A stretch of DNA of 58,582 nucleotides from Verrucomicrobiota bacterium (GTDB taxonomy: Bacteria > Verrucomicrobiota > Verrucomicrobiia > Limisphaerales > SIBE01). Made by a program: the position numbers and the translations under genes. Position 1 is the stretch's first letter; each line of letters starts with the position of its first letter. Of this stretch, positions 1 to 8,948 are shown piece after piece. The notes beneath the pieces are model-generated. The model was not told where the DNA came from. It worked only from the letters and a program-made list of their open reading frames with translations, and searched no databases. The stretch covers positions 1 to 58,582 of the forward strand of contig VHDE01000022.1 of NCBI GenBank assembly GCA_016871515.1, in the 5' to 3' direction.

Positions 1-3000
1 ATTACAATGAGGCGGCGAATGTCGATCAGACGTTCGCGATCGGCAAAGGGAGTCAGACGATTAGTTTTGCGGCTTTGGGTAACAAGTTCTTCGGGGATGG
101 GCCTTTCACGGTCAGTGCGACGGCCAGTTCGGGGCTGCCCGTAAGTTTCAGCCTGGTCTCAGGGAGTCCCGCTTCCATTTCCGGCAACACCATTACGATC
201 AATGGCGGCGGCACCGTGACCGTGAGGGCCTCGCAAAACGGCAACGACACCTTCGACGCCGCGCCTAATGCAGACCAATCCTTTACAGTCGCCAAAGCGA
301 GCCAAAGCATCACATTTGCCGGCCTTTCGAATAAGAACCGCACCGATCCTCCGTTCACTGTGAACGCGTCTGCAAGTTCAGGATTGCCCGCAAGCTTCAG
401 CGTTGTTTTTGGGCCTGCCGTGATTTCCGGAAACACAGTGACGTTAACGGGTGCTGGAAATGTAACGGTGCGCGCGTCACAGGGCGGCAATGACAACTAC
501 AACGCGGCCTCGAGCGTGGACCAATCCTTTGCCGTGAGCAAATCCTCGCAAAGCATTTCGTTCCCGTCGCTCAGTGGAAAAACGTTTGGAGATCCGTCAT
601 TCACAGTGGCGGCGACGGCCAGTTCGGGTTTGACGGTCAGCTTTAGCGTCGTATCAGGACCTGCGTCGGTGTCCGGCAACCAGGTTTTCCTGAATGGCGC
701 GGGCACGGTGACCATTCGCGCGTCGCAAAGCGGCAATGACAATTATGATGCCGCTTCAAGCGTGGACCAATCGTTCTCCGTGGCGAAAGGCAGCCAGAGC
801 ATATCCTTTGGGACGTTATCGAACCGAACACTAGGGAGCGGTCCATTTGCCGTCACTGCAACCGCCAGTTCCGGTTCGTCGGTTGATTTCTCCATTTTGT
901 CCGGACCAGCGGCGATTTCGGGCAGCACGGTCACGTTGGCCGGCGTAGGCCTCGTGACCGTGCGAGCATCGCAAGGCGGCAATGATAACTACAACGCCGC
1001 GTCGAGCGTCGATCAATCCTTCACCGTGACGAAAGGGGACCAGACGATCAATTTTCCAGCGTTGACGGGCAAGACGTTTGGCGACGGTCCTGTCGGTGTG
1101 AGTGCGGCGGCGAGCTCCGGGTTGTCGGTGAGCTTCAGTGTGCTGTCGGGCCCGGCAACGATCTCCGGAAGCATCATTACCCTGACTGGCGCAGGCACCG
1201 TGACGGTGCGGGCGTCTCAACCCGGCAATGATAGTTACAATGCCGCTCCGAGTGTCGATCAGTCATTTTCAGTCGCGAAAGCAGATCAAACGATCACTTT
1301 CGGCACATTGAGCAGCAAGGCGCTCGGTGATCCTCCTTTTGTGGTGAGCGCGACCAGCAGTTCGGGCTTGCCCATTACTTTCAGCATTGCCACAGGACCG
1401 GCGACGATTGCTGGCAGTACAGTCACAATGACCGGCGTTGGCGCGGTCGTGGTTCGAGCCGCGCAAGCTGGCAACGCAAACTACAATGCGGCCCCCAATG
1501 CGGATCAGATTTTCACGGTGGGCAAAGGCAACCAAACCATCACCTTTGGGCCACTGAGCGGAAAAGTATTTGGTGACTCTTCATTCGCCGTGAACGCCAC
1601 CGCCAGTTCCGGCTTGGCAATAACCTTCAGCATTCTCTCAGGGCCGGCAACAATCGCCGGCAATACGGTATCGATCACTGGCGCCGGGACAGTCACGGTG
1701 CGCGCGTCTCAGGTGGGCAACGACAACTATAATGCCGCGCCGAACGCGGATCAGTCCTTCACCGTAGCCAAGGCCAATCAAACGATTACGTTCGGTACAC
1801 TGCCTCCATTGATTTCCATAAACGCACCGTTTTCCATCACAGCGGCGGCCAGTTCGGGCTTGCCCGTCACATTCAACGTCGTGTCAGGGCCGGCCACGAT
1901 TGCCGGGAATGTTGTGACGGTTACGGACGCCGGACTCGCTGTGATACGGGCCTCGCAAACTGGCAGCGACAATTACAACGCCGCACCCAACGTGGAGCAG
2001 CAACTCAATGTGGCGAAAGCCAACCAAACGATCACTTTCCCGGCGCCGAGCACTAAGACTTTTGGAGATACTCCTTTCACAATCACGGCAACGGCTAGCT
2101 CCAGCCTATCAGTGAGTTTCAGCGTCGTGGCCGGTCCCGCAACCGTCATCGGCAACACCGTGACGATTACTGGCGCGGGCAACGTTCGGATCCGCGCCAC
2201 GCAAGCGGGCAACGACAATTTCAACGCGGCGCCCGCGGCGGAACAAGAGTTCGTCGTGAACAAGGCCGCTCAGACGATCGCGTTCGGAACGCTGGATCCA
2301 AAAACGTTTGGTGATTCTCCGTTTGGAATTGTGGCCACCGCCAGCTCGGGTTTGCCGGTGAATTTCAGTCTAGTTTCCGGGCCGGCCTCCATCGCCGGCA
2401 ACACCGTGACGATTACGGGCGCTGGAGTTGTGATTATCCAAGCGGCTCAAGGCGGGAACGAAAACTTTAGTGCGGCTCCGAACATCGACCAACCGTTCAC
2501 CGCAGCAAAAGCGAACCAGACAATTACCTTCGATCCCTTGCCAAACAAAACGTTCGGTGACCCGGCCTTCAACATTAGCGCCATAACAAGCTCGAGACTG
2601 CCGCCGAGTTTTAGCATCGTTTCAGGCCCAGCCACGATTTCGGAAGATACGATCACCATGACCGCTCCCGGAACCGTGATCATCCGCGCGGCACAGCTCG
2701 GCAATGAGAATTTCAATCCCGCGCCTAACGCAGATCAAACACTTACGGTCGCGCCCAAGGTCAACCAACCGCCAACCATTTCCGCGATCGCGAACCAATC
2801 CACACGAGAAAACACCCCGACCGCTCGAATTGTTTTCACCGTTGCGGATCCAGATACAGCGCTCACCAGCGTGACCGTCACCGTAAGTTCATCGAACGCC
2901 CAATTGGTTCCTCCGGCAAACATGTCGCTTGAAGGGCAAGGCGCTGACCGGACGATCGCCATCACTCCCGCGCCCAATCAGACGGGAACCACGACCATCA

Positions 3001-6000
3001 CTCTGACGGTCAAAGATGACGGAACCGGGGAAGCGAGCACTGCCTTCGAACTCACCATTCTCGCCGTGCCGCCCCAGATTACGACACGACCTGAAAGCCG
3101 CACCATTGTAGCCGGCGGCGAGGTTTCGTTCAATGTGGCGGCCACCGGCAGCCAACCGTTGACTTATCAATGGCGGCGCAACGGCAGCGCTCTTCCCGGT
3201 GCAACGAACGCGGTGTTGAATCTGGCGAACGTCCAGGTCGAAAATGCCGGAGTCTATTCCGTGGAAGTTAGAAACCAGGCCGGCTTTGTCGTGAGCGAAG
3301 GTGCAACGCTGGACGTTACTTTGCCTTTGCGCATCACAACACAGCCCGAAAGTAAAACGATCCTCGCCGGCGCCAATGTTACTTTCACGGTTGCGGCGAC
3401 AGGACAAGAACCGCTGCGCTACCAATGGCAATTCAACCGAACGGACCTCGCGGGCGAAACGCGCACGTCCCTTGTCTTAAGCAATGTAAACGCGGCGCGG
3501 GCGGGAGGATATTCGGTGCAAGTGTCGAATGCGGGCGGCGCGACGACTAGCGCAACCGCGACGTTGGTTGTCCATGTGCCTGCCGCCATTACTCGGCAAC
3601 CCGAAGCGCAAACCGTCGTCGCGGGGGCTGGCGTCCGGTTTGCTGTGGAAGCCGCAGGAACAGCGCCGATTCGATTTCAATGGCAATTCAACGGAGTGGA
3701 CATCACTGGCGAAACCAATTCCGCTTTTGTGCTTGCATCCGCAGCCCCCGGCGATGCGGGAGAGTACTCGGTCATTGTCAGCAACTTTGGCGGCCAGGTT
3801 GTCAGCGCCCGCGCCCGGCTTGCTGTTACCGTTCCTCCCGCGATCACGCGACAACCGCAGAGCCAGACGGTGCTGGCGGGCGTCAACGTGACTTTCGCCG
3901 TGACGGTGAGCGGAACTGAACCAATTACCTATCAATGGCGATTCAATGGGGCCAACCTCGCAGGAGCGACTGCGCAAACGCTCGCCCGCAACAATGTCCA
4001 AACTGCGAACCAAGGCGCCTACTCGGTTGTCGTGAGCAACCCGTCCGGATCCGTGACGAGTTCTCCAGCGGACTTGACCGTCAATGTGCCTGCAGCCATA
4101 ACTGCTCAGCCGGCGCCTCGTGTGGCGACAGTTGGCGAAACCGCAAGCTTCTCGGTCACCGCCACGGGCAGCGCTCCTATAACTTATCAATGGCGTCACA
4201 ATGGCGTGGACATCGCCGGCGCTAACGCTTCCACACTGACAATTCCCAACGTTCAGAGGATCAACGCGGGAAGGTATCAGGCGGTCGCAAGCAATATCGC
4301 CGGCCCAGTCCCGAGCAGCGAGGCGCCACTAACAGTCAATGCTCCGGTGACAATTGTTGAGCAACCAGAAGGCCAAACCGTTCCGGAAGGGAACAGCGCA
4401 GTCTTCAATGTCGCGGCCAGCGGAACGGCGCCCCTCAGCGTTCAATGGCAGCGAAACGGAGTTGATATCGCCGGCGCGACTTCTCCGAGTCTTAGTTTCT
4501 CGGCTGTTCGAGCCGCTGATGCCGGAACCTACCGTGCCATCGTCCGAAACGTGGTCGGTGCCGTCAATAGCGCGGGAGCAATCCTGCGCGTTCTGGTTCC
4601 GCCGACGATCCAAGTGCAGCCGGTCAGCCAGAATGTGCAGCCAGGCAGCACGGTCGCGTTCAGTGTGCAAGCCACCGGCGACGCGTCGCTCAGCTTTCAA
4701 TGGCAGAAAAACGGAGTCAACATGGCCGGCGCAACGTTCGCGAGTCTGACCCTCAATAATGTTCAAGCCGCTGATGCCGGCAACTATGGCGTTGTGGTTC
4801 AGAATGCCGGCGGCGCCGTGACCAGCGCACAGGCGAGTTTGACTTTGATCTTGCCTCAGTTAAATGCAGGCAGTTCAGCCCAGAGCGCACCGCCGCCGAT
4901 TGAAGTTGCCGAGGGGACGTTTGATGGCGGAAGCATCGATGGCGGCGGCGGACAATTGGCGCGAAAGAACGCGGCTCCGTCCAGCGAGCGATGGTTTTCC
5001 TGGAAAGCGCCCTCGACTGGGATTGCGACATTCAGCACCGCGGGAAGCACCTTCGATACGGTGATGACGATTTATACGGGAACGCCAGGCAGCTTGGTTG
5101 AAGCCGGCAGCGACGACGACCGCGCCGGGTTTTTCGCGAGCCTGGTAGCCTTCAACGCGACGCAGGGGACAACCTATCTCATCAACGTCAAAGGCTTTGG
5201 TGGCGCGTCCGGGCGAATCGTAGTGGGATTCAAGCTGCAGACGACCGCGCAAAGACTGCCCAGGATTTTAGTCCAGCCGCAAAGTCGGACCGAGACCGTG
5301 GGGGCAGTGGTCACATTCAATGTGCAAGCTCAGGGAGATAATCTCAGTTACCAATGGCTGGCCAACGGCGCTGTCATAGGAGGCGCAACTTCTTCCGCAC
5401 TCACGCTCCGAGGAGTTGATGATCTGGACGTCGCGAAGTATTCCGTTCGAATCACGAGCGGCGCGGGTGCCGCCGCGCCCGTGCTTGAAAGCCTGCCGGC
5501 TTATCTGCAAATCGGCAGCGAGTCGATTTCTATGCAGGACAAGTTTAAGAATGCGCCCCGAAGAGCGGGAGGACTGCTCGCAAGCGCCTTGTCAGGTGTT
5601 CCCGCTGATGGCGTGGCCCGCGGATTTTCCGGCACATTGGTTTTCACAACACTGGAATCCACGACGGAACAGGGCGAACCCAGCCACGGCGAAGTAGTGG
5701 GCGGCGCTTCCAAATGGTTCACCTACCAAGCGCCGGTTAATGGCGTCCTGCGCCTCAGCACAGCCGGCAGCAATTTCGACAGTGTCATCGCCGTCTATAG
5801 CGGTCCGGGCAATGACTTTGAAACGCTGAAAGCGGAAGGATCTGACAACAACGGCGCGAGCGATGGACAGAATGCCGTGGTCAACGTTCCAATGCGCGCC
5901 GGAACGCTCTATTTCGTGGCTGTTGACGGCGTCAAGGGCGCCAGCGGAGTGGCTCGCCTTTCGTACGAGTTTGGGCAAGGCCCTGCCATTTCGCTACAGC

Positions 6001-7481
6001 CCGCGGACTTGGCGGTCGCGTTGGGCGCTCGCGCCACATTTTCCGTTGAAACAACGAATAGCTTGAGCAGCGTGACCACGACTGCGCCTCCGTTGAGTTA
6101 TCAATGGCTGCGCGATGGCTTGAAACTTCCTGGAGCGACGAATCGCGCGCTGACAATTGCCAGTGGGCAGATAGCCGACACCGCCGCGTACTCGGTGGTC
6201 GTGTCGAGTTTCGCAGGTTCAACCACCAGCCGCGCGGCCCAATTGAGCGTTAACGTCCCGTTGGTTATCACGGCGCAACCGCAAGCGCAGAATGTTCGCG
6301 CCGGAAGCCGGGCGAGTTTCGCTGTGAGTGTCAGTGGCACGGCGCCAGTTCGCTATCAGTGGAGCCGAAACGGAACGGCTATTTCCGGCGCCACGAATGC
6401 CATTTACGAGATCGCCAATGCGCAAGCGGCGCAGGCCGGGACTTATTCCGTGACCGCGCAAAATGCAGCCGGCGCCATTTCGAGTTCAGACGCTGCTTTG
6501 ACCGTGAGCCAGCCTCCTTCGATTACCGTTCCGCCAGCGGGATTGACGGTGACGAGTGGACAGCAAGCTGCCTTCAGCGTGACGGCGACTGGAACTGCGC
6601 CGCTCACTTATCAGTGGCGCTTTAACGGAGTAAACATCCCTGAAGCTACGGCGCGCACCTTTGAATTGAGCAGCGCTGGCGTGAGCGATATCGGCGAATA
6701 CACGGTCGTCGTCAGCAACAGCCTGGATTCCATTGTCAGCAGCGCGGCGCGCTTGCAAGTTAACGTTCAGTTAGTGCTCACTTCGGCCCCGCAAAGTCAA
6801 TCAGTGACGGCTGGCAGCAGCGTGGTTTTCAGCGTGACAGCCAACGGTTCTGGACTGATCCGATACCAATGGAAATTCAACGGCAACAACATGGCTGGCG
6901 CAACGAATGCCAACCTCACTTTGGTGAACGTTCAGCCTGCCCAGGCCGGCTTGTACTCGGTGATCGTGAGCGGTGCCGCCAAAACCATCGAGGCCCCGCC
7001 CGCGCAGTTGACGGTTGGATCGCCTCCCATCATTACACAACAACCGATCAGTCAATCAGCCGCTCCAGGCGCAACGGTGACACTCAGCGTCGCCGCTCTC
7101 GGTAACGAACTCTTCTACCAGTGGCTTCACAACGGAACACCGATTCCGGGCGCGACAAATGCCGCGCTGACGTTGAATAATATGCAGTCACAGAGCGCCG
7201 GGAATTACGCAGTCGCCATCAGCAATGCTTTGGGATCAGTCACCAGTAACCCGGCAGCTGTAACATTGCAGCAATTCTTATCCGAGTTGCGTTTGAACAA
7301 TGGGACTTTCGAGTTCCAGCTAACCGTTCCGGAGGGCAAACGCGCGCGCATCGACACTTCAACAGATTTGCTGAACTGGACACCGTTGAGACCGGACCCA
7401 CTTGAAACTGGCATCACGTTGATTCAAGACAACGAAGCCGGCAGTTTTAGCATGCGTTTCTATCGGGTGATTCTAGAATAA
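1..7481 (+). CDS. Giant secreted tandem-repeat protein (MBG-like + Ig-like + PPC-like domains), 5' end outside window
   Basis: The frame is open from base 3 and already encodes repeat sequence (ending NVDQTFAIGKG) before the first TTG at 75, so the start lies upstream of the window. About 11 tandem repeats of 81-83 residues (243-249 bp) occupy roughly 1-2755, each opening with a variant of QTITFGTLSGKTFGD and closing with ASQGGNDNYNAAPNVDQSF, which resembles MBG-type beta repeats. A cadherin/Ig-like module follows (about 2756-3066), then seven Ig-like domains (3067-4855) with the pattern ITxQPxSQTVxAG...YQWxxNG...YSVVVSN. Two PPC-like beta domains (about 4860-5250 and 5600-5970) flank one Ig domain, and five more Ig domains run to about 7265. 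The C-terminus has a STDLLNWT motif and ends in SMRFYRVILE. The architecture suggests an adhesin or extracellular-matrix protein; this is inferred, and no catalytic domain is visible. Confidence 0.9.
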   Translation, partial: YNEAANVDQTFAIGKGSQTISFAALGNKFFGDGPFTVSATASSGLPVSFSLVSGSPASISGNTITINGGGTVTVRASQNGNDTFDAAPNADQSFTVAKASQSITFAGLSNKNRTDPPFTVNASASSGLPASFSVVFGPAVISGNTVTLTGAGNVTVRASQGGNDNYNAASSVDQSFAVSKSSQSISFPSLSGKTFGDPSFTVAATASSGLTVSFSVVSGPASVSGNQVFLNGAGTVTIRASQSGNDNYDAASSVDQSFSVAKGSQSISFGTLSNRTLGSGPFAVTATASSGSSVDFSILSGPAAISGSTVTLAGVGLVTVRASQGGNDNYNAASSVDQSFTVTKGDQTINFPALTGKTFGDGPVGVSAAASSGLSVSFSVLSGPATISGSIITLTGAGTVTVRASQPGNDSYNAAPSVDQSFSVAKADQTITFGTLSSKALGDPPFVVSATSSSGLPITFSIATGPATIAGSTVTMTGVGAVVVRAAQAGNANYNAAPNADQIFTVGKGNQTITFGPLSGKVFGDSSFAVNATASSGLAITFSILSGPATIAGNTVSITGAGTVTVRASQVGNDNYNAAPNADQSFTVAKANQTITFGTLPPLISINAPFSITAAASSGLPVTFNVVSGPATIAGNVVTVTDAGLAVIRASQTGSDNYNAAPNVEQQLNVAKANQTITFPAPSTKTFGDTPFTITATASSSLSVSFSVVAGPATVIGNTVTITGAGNVRIRATQAGNDNFNAAPAAEQEFVVNKAAQTIAFGTLDPKTFGDSPFGIVATASSGLPVNFSLVSGPASIAGNTVTITGAGVVIIQAAQGGNENFSAAPNIDQPFTAAKANQTITFDPLPNKTFGDPAFNISAITSSRLPPSFSIVSGPATISEDTITMTAPGTVIIRAAQLGNENFNPAPNADQTLTVAPKVNQPPTISAIANQSTRENTPTARIVFTVADPDTALTSVTVTVSSSNAQLVPPANMSLEGQGADRTIAITPAPNQTGTTTITLTVKDDGTGEASTAFELTILAVPPQITTRPESRTIVAGGEVSFNVAATGSQPLTYQWRRNGSALPGATNAVLNLANVQVENAGVYSVEVRNQAGFVVSEGATLDVTLPLRITTQPESKTILAGANVTFTVAATGQEPLRYQWQFNRTDLAGETRTSLVLSNVNAARAGGYSVQVSNAGGATTSATATLVVHVPAAITRQPEAQTVVAGAGVRFAVEAAGTAPIRFQWQFNGVDITGETNSAFVLASAAPGDAGEYSVIVSNFGGQVVSARARLAVTVPPAITRQPQSQTVLAGVNVTFAVTVSGTEPITYQWRFNGANLAGATAQTLARNNVQTANQGAYSVVVSNPSGSVTSSPADLTVNVPAAITAQPAPRVATVGETASFSVTATGSAPITYQWRHNGVDIAGANASTLTIPNVQRINAGRYQAVASNIAGPVPSSEAPLTVNAPVTIVEQPEGQTVPEGNSAVFNVAASGTAPLSVQWQRNGVDIAGATSPSLSFSAVRAADAGTYRAIVRNVVGAVNSAGAILRVLVPPTIQVQPVSQNVQPGSTVAFSVQATGDASLSFQWQKNGVNMAGATFASLTLNNVQAADAGNYGVVVQNAGGAVTSAQASLTLILPQLNAGSSAQSAPPPIEVAEGTFDGGSIDGGGGQLARKNAAPSSERWFSWKAPSTGIATFSTAGSTFDTVMTIYTGTPGSLVEAGSDDDRAGFFASLVAFNATQGTTYLINVKGFGGASGRIVVGFKLQTTAQRLPRILVQPQSRTETVGAVVTFNVQAQGDNLSYQWLANGAVIGGATSSALTLRGVDDLDVAKYSVRITSGAGAAAPVLESLPAYLQIGSESISMQDKFKNAPRRAGGLLASALSGVPADGVARGFSGTLVFTTLESTTEQGEPSHGEVVGGASKWFTYQAPVNGVLRLSTAGSNFDSVIAVYSGPGNDFETLKAEGSDNNGASDGQNAVVNVPMRAGTLYFVAVDGVKGASGVARLSYEFGQGPAISLQPADLAVALGARATFSVETTNSLSSVTTTAPPLSYQWLRDGLKLPGATNRALTIASGQIADTAAYSVVVSSFAGSTTSRAAQLSVNVPLVITAQPQAQNVRAGSRASFAVSVSGTAPVRYQWSRNGTAISGATNAIYEIANAQAAQAGTYSVTAQNAAGAISSSDAALTVSQPPSITVPPAGLTVTSGQQAAFSVTATGTAPLTYQWRFNGVNIPEATARTFELSSAGVSDIGEYTVVVSNSLDSIVSSAARLQVNVQLVLTSAPQSQSVTAGSSVVFSVTANGSGLIRYQWKFNGNNMAGATNANLTLVNVQPAQAGLYSVIVSGAAKTIEAPPAQLTVGSPPIITQQPISQSAAPGATVTLSVAALGNELFYQWLHNGTPIPGATNAALTLNNMQSQSAGNYAVAISNALGSVTSNPAAVTLQQFLSELRLNNGTFEFQLTVPEGKRARIDTSTDLLNWTPLRPDPLETGITLIQDNEAGSFSMRFYRVILE

Positions 7482-7488
7482 TTTCGTC

Positions 7489-7548
7489 GGACAGTGTCTC
7501 GCCTGTCCAGGTGAACCTCAACGTTCGGACAGGCGGGACGCACTCTCC
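7489..7548. repeat. Palindromic repeat family A, copy A1
   Basis: Left arm 7489-7508 (starts GGACAGTGTCTCGCC) and right arm 7527-7548 (starts GGACAGGCGGGACG) form a long imperfect hairpin. It lies just after the stop of the giant repeat gene. No T-run follows, so it is not a classical terminator, though its position would allow a 3'-end role. Four more copies occur in the window. Confidence 0.85.
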
Positions 7549-7694
7549 TACCGGCAGATGCATGAGTTTCGCGAGGGTCCACTCGAAATGATCACGGCGC
7601 TACTACCTTCCAGGCACCTCCTGGATTCGGCGGAGCTAAGAGCCGCGCCTGAGTTAGAGACGCTCCGCTCATGAACCAGATCCCCAGCGTTCCA

Positions 7695-7787
7695 CTAATT
7701 CGATTCATTCATATACCAGATTCCGAGCGTCGAATCGGGGTGTTGAAAGAGAAGATCTGCGTTTCCCTCTCGATTGAAGTCAGCCAC
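7695..7787 (-). pseudogene. FG-GAP/VCBS repeat fragment
   Basis: Read on the minus strand, 7787 to 7695 encodes VADFNREGNADLLFQHPDST followed by LGIWYMNESN and a stop. This is the signature of one FG-GAP/VCBS beta-propeller blade (ADFNxDGxxDLxFQ...LGIWYMN), common in verrucomicrobial secreted proteins. There is a stop immediately upstream in frame and no start, so it is a relic of a larger gene between the giant repeat gene and the glycosyltransferase. The rest of the 7549-7844 gap shows nothing else I can name. Confidence 0.5.
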
Positions 7788-7844
7788 CGCTTATCGACGC
7801 CTTTGGCTGCGAGTTCGTTGTCACTCGTTCGGGCATCGCTTGCC

Positions 7845-8732
7845 TTATGATGCCCGCTGTGAGCGCCATAGTTTGAACTCACGAACTAGCCCTTTTCCAA
7901 GGGGCGTGCGATAAGGATTGGCCAAGTAACTCATCAACCGTCCAATCGTCGCCCGAAGGAGGATGTCGACTTTGGTGATCGCGTGGATTTGGTAGAGTCT
8001 TTCCCGCTGCGCCTCGACTTTCGCCCAATACTTAACGGCGCCCATGTCAGCATGGGCGGTGTATTTGTAGTGCACCCGCGGCAGGCTGCCAATCTGTTCG
8101 CCGGCTTTGAGAATGCGCAGGTAGAATTCCCAGTCCATGATCACGGAGAACTCCGGATTGAACTTGCCATGCTGCGAGAGCCGTTTCTTCCATCCGAAAA
8201 ACGAGCCGTGACAGACTGGACACATTTTATAGCGAACAACGATGAGCCTCTTCACCGTTTCCCTGGCCATTCGCCCTCGATAAGTGACAACGCCATTTCC
8301 AAGTTCCCTCCCCTTCTCGTCAATGTACAGAGCGTCCGCCGATACTCCAATGTACTCGGGTTCCCTAAGCAAGAATTCGACTGACTTTTCGACGGCGTCT
8401 GGAAGATAAAAATCGTCGCTGGCCTGAAAGCCGATGATTTCACCGGCCGCCATCTCGATCCCCTTGTTGACAGCGTAAACTTCCCCTTGATCCGGTTCCG
8501 AGACGCACTTCAACCTCGGGTCAGACGCCGCCAAGCGTTTCAAGATCTGTACCGATTCATCCTTTGACGCACCGTCCACAACAACGCACTCAACATTCCT
8601 ATAGGTCTGGTCCAGCACACTCCGGACGCAGCGTTCGAGGAACGGTCCTCGATTGTACGTAGCGATGATGATCGACACCAAGGGCTGGGTTGCGTTTCGA
8701 TCGTGAGCTGAATTAGCGCGAACTGGCGTCAT
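7845..8732 (-). CDS. Family 2 glycosyltransferase
   Basis: The N-terminus carries the GT-A nucleotide-binding segment VSIIIATYNRGPFLERCVRS, then VVVDGASKDES, then the catalytic-acid/metal region EPDQGEVYAVNKGI...FQASDDFY, a DxD-like motif typical of GT2. It would transfer a nucleotide-activated sugar to a glycan at the cytoplasmic membrane face. The frame extends four codons to a TTG at 8744, but the ATG at 8732 is preferred. It is the last gene of the minus-strand glycan cluster, separated from the upstream SDR gene by palindrome C1, so co-transcription is possible but unproven. Acceptor and donor sugars cannot be read from sequence. Confidence 0.9.
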   Translation of the reverse strand: MTPVRANSAHDRNATQPLVSIIIATYNRGPFLERCVRSVLDQTYRNVECVVVDGASKDESVQILKRLAASDPRLKCVSEPDQGEVYAVNKGIEMAAGEIIGFQASDDFYLPDAVEKSVEFLLREPEYIGVSADALYIDEKGRELGNGVVTYRGRMARETVKRLIVVRYKMCPVCHGSFFGWKKRLSQHGKFNPEFSVIMDWEFYLRILKAGEQIGSLPRVHYKYTAHADMGAVKYWAKVEAQRERLYQIHAITKVDILLRATIGRLMSYLANPYRTPLGKGLVREFKLWRSQRAS

Positions 8733-8814
8733 TCCTGATGACAACGTAGAAGAACAAAGACTTCATTCCAGCCGATCCTCGGCTGTTTCTTAGACTTAGC
8801 ACCTGTTTTAGAAT

Positions 8815-8893
8815 GGTAGCAGCCGAGGTGACGAGGCTCTAATTTGAGGCTTAATGCGGAATATTTCAGAGCCTCGTCACCTCGGCTGCCACC
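8815..8893. repeat. Palindromic repeat family C, copy C1
   Basis: Arms 8815-8840 and 8868-8893 (26 nt each, one mismatch, 27-nt loop) contain AGCCGAGGTGACGAGG and its complement CCTCGTCACCTCGGCT. It sits between the SDR gene and the glycosyltransferase in the minus-strand cluster. The other copy, at 51411-51511, carries a paired G-to-A / C-to-T change in the stem. Confidence 0.85.
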
Positions 8894-8948
8894 ACCTGAT
8901 TGATTTCTTAACACGTTCTTAGCTTAGCGTTCCTGGCGACCTTTGCGT

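Noticed and set aside
298..2755. CRISPR-like periodic repeat
   Set aside because: The period is 243-249 bp, units are coding and similar along their full length, and there are no short identical repeats with unique spacers.
53..3431. Many minus-strand ORFs of 60-180 aa opposite the giant gene
   Set aside because: They are periodic with the plus-strand repeats, have no start-site context and no known family; they are shadows of the repeat codon pattern.
7489..7548. Rho-independent terminator of the giant gene
   Set aside because: The stem is strong but there is no following T-run, and the same element occurs in non-terminator positions.
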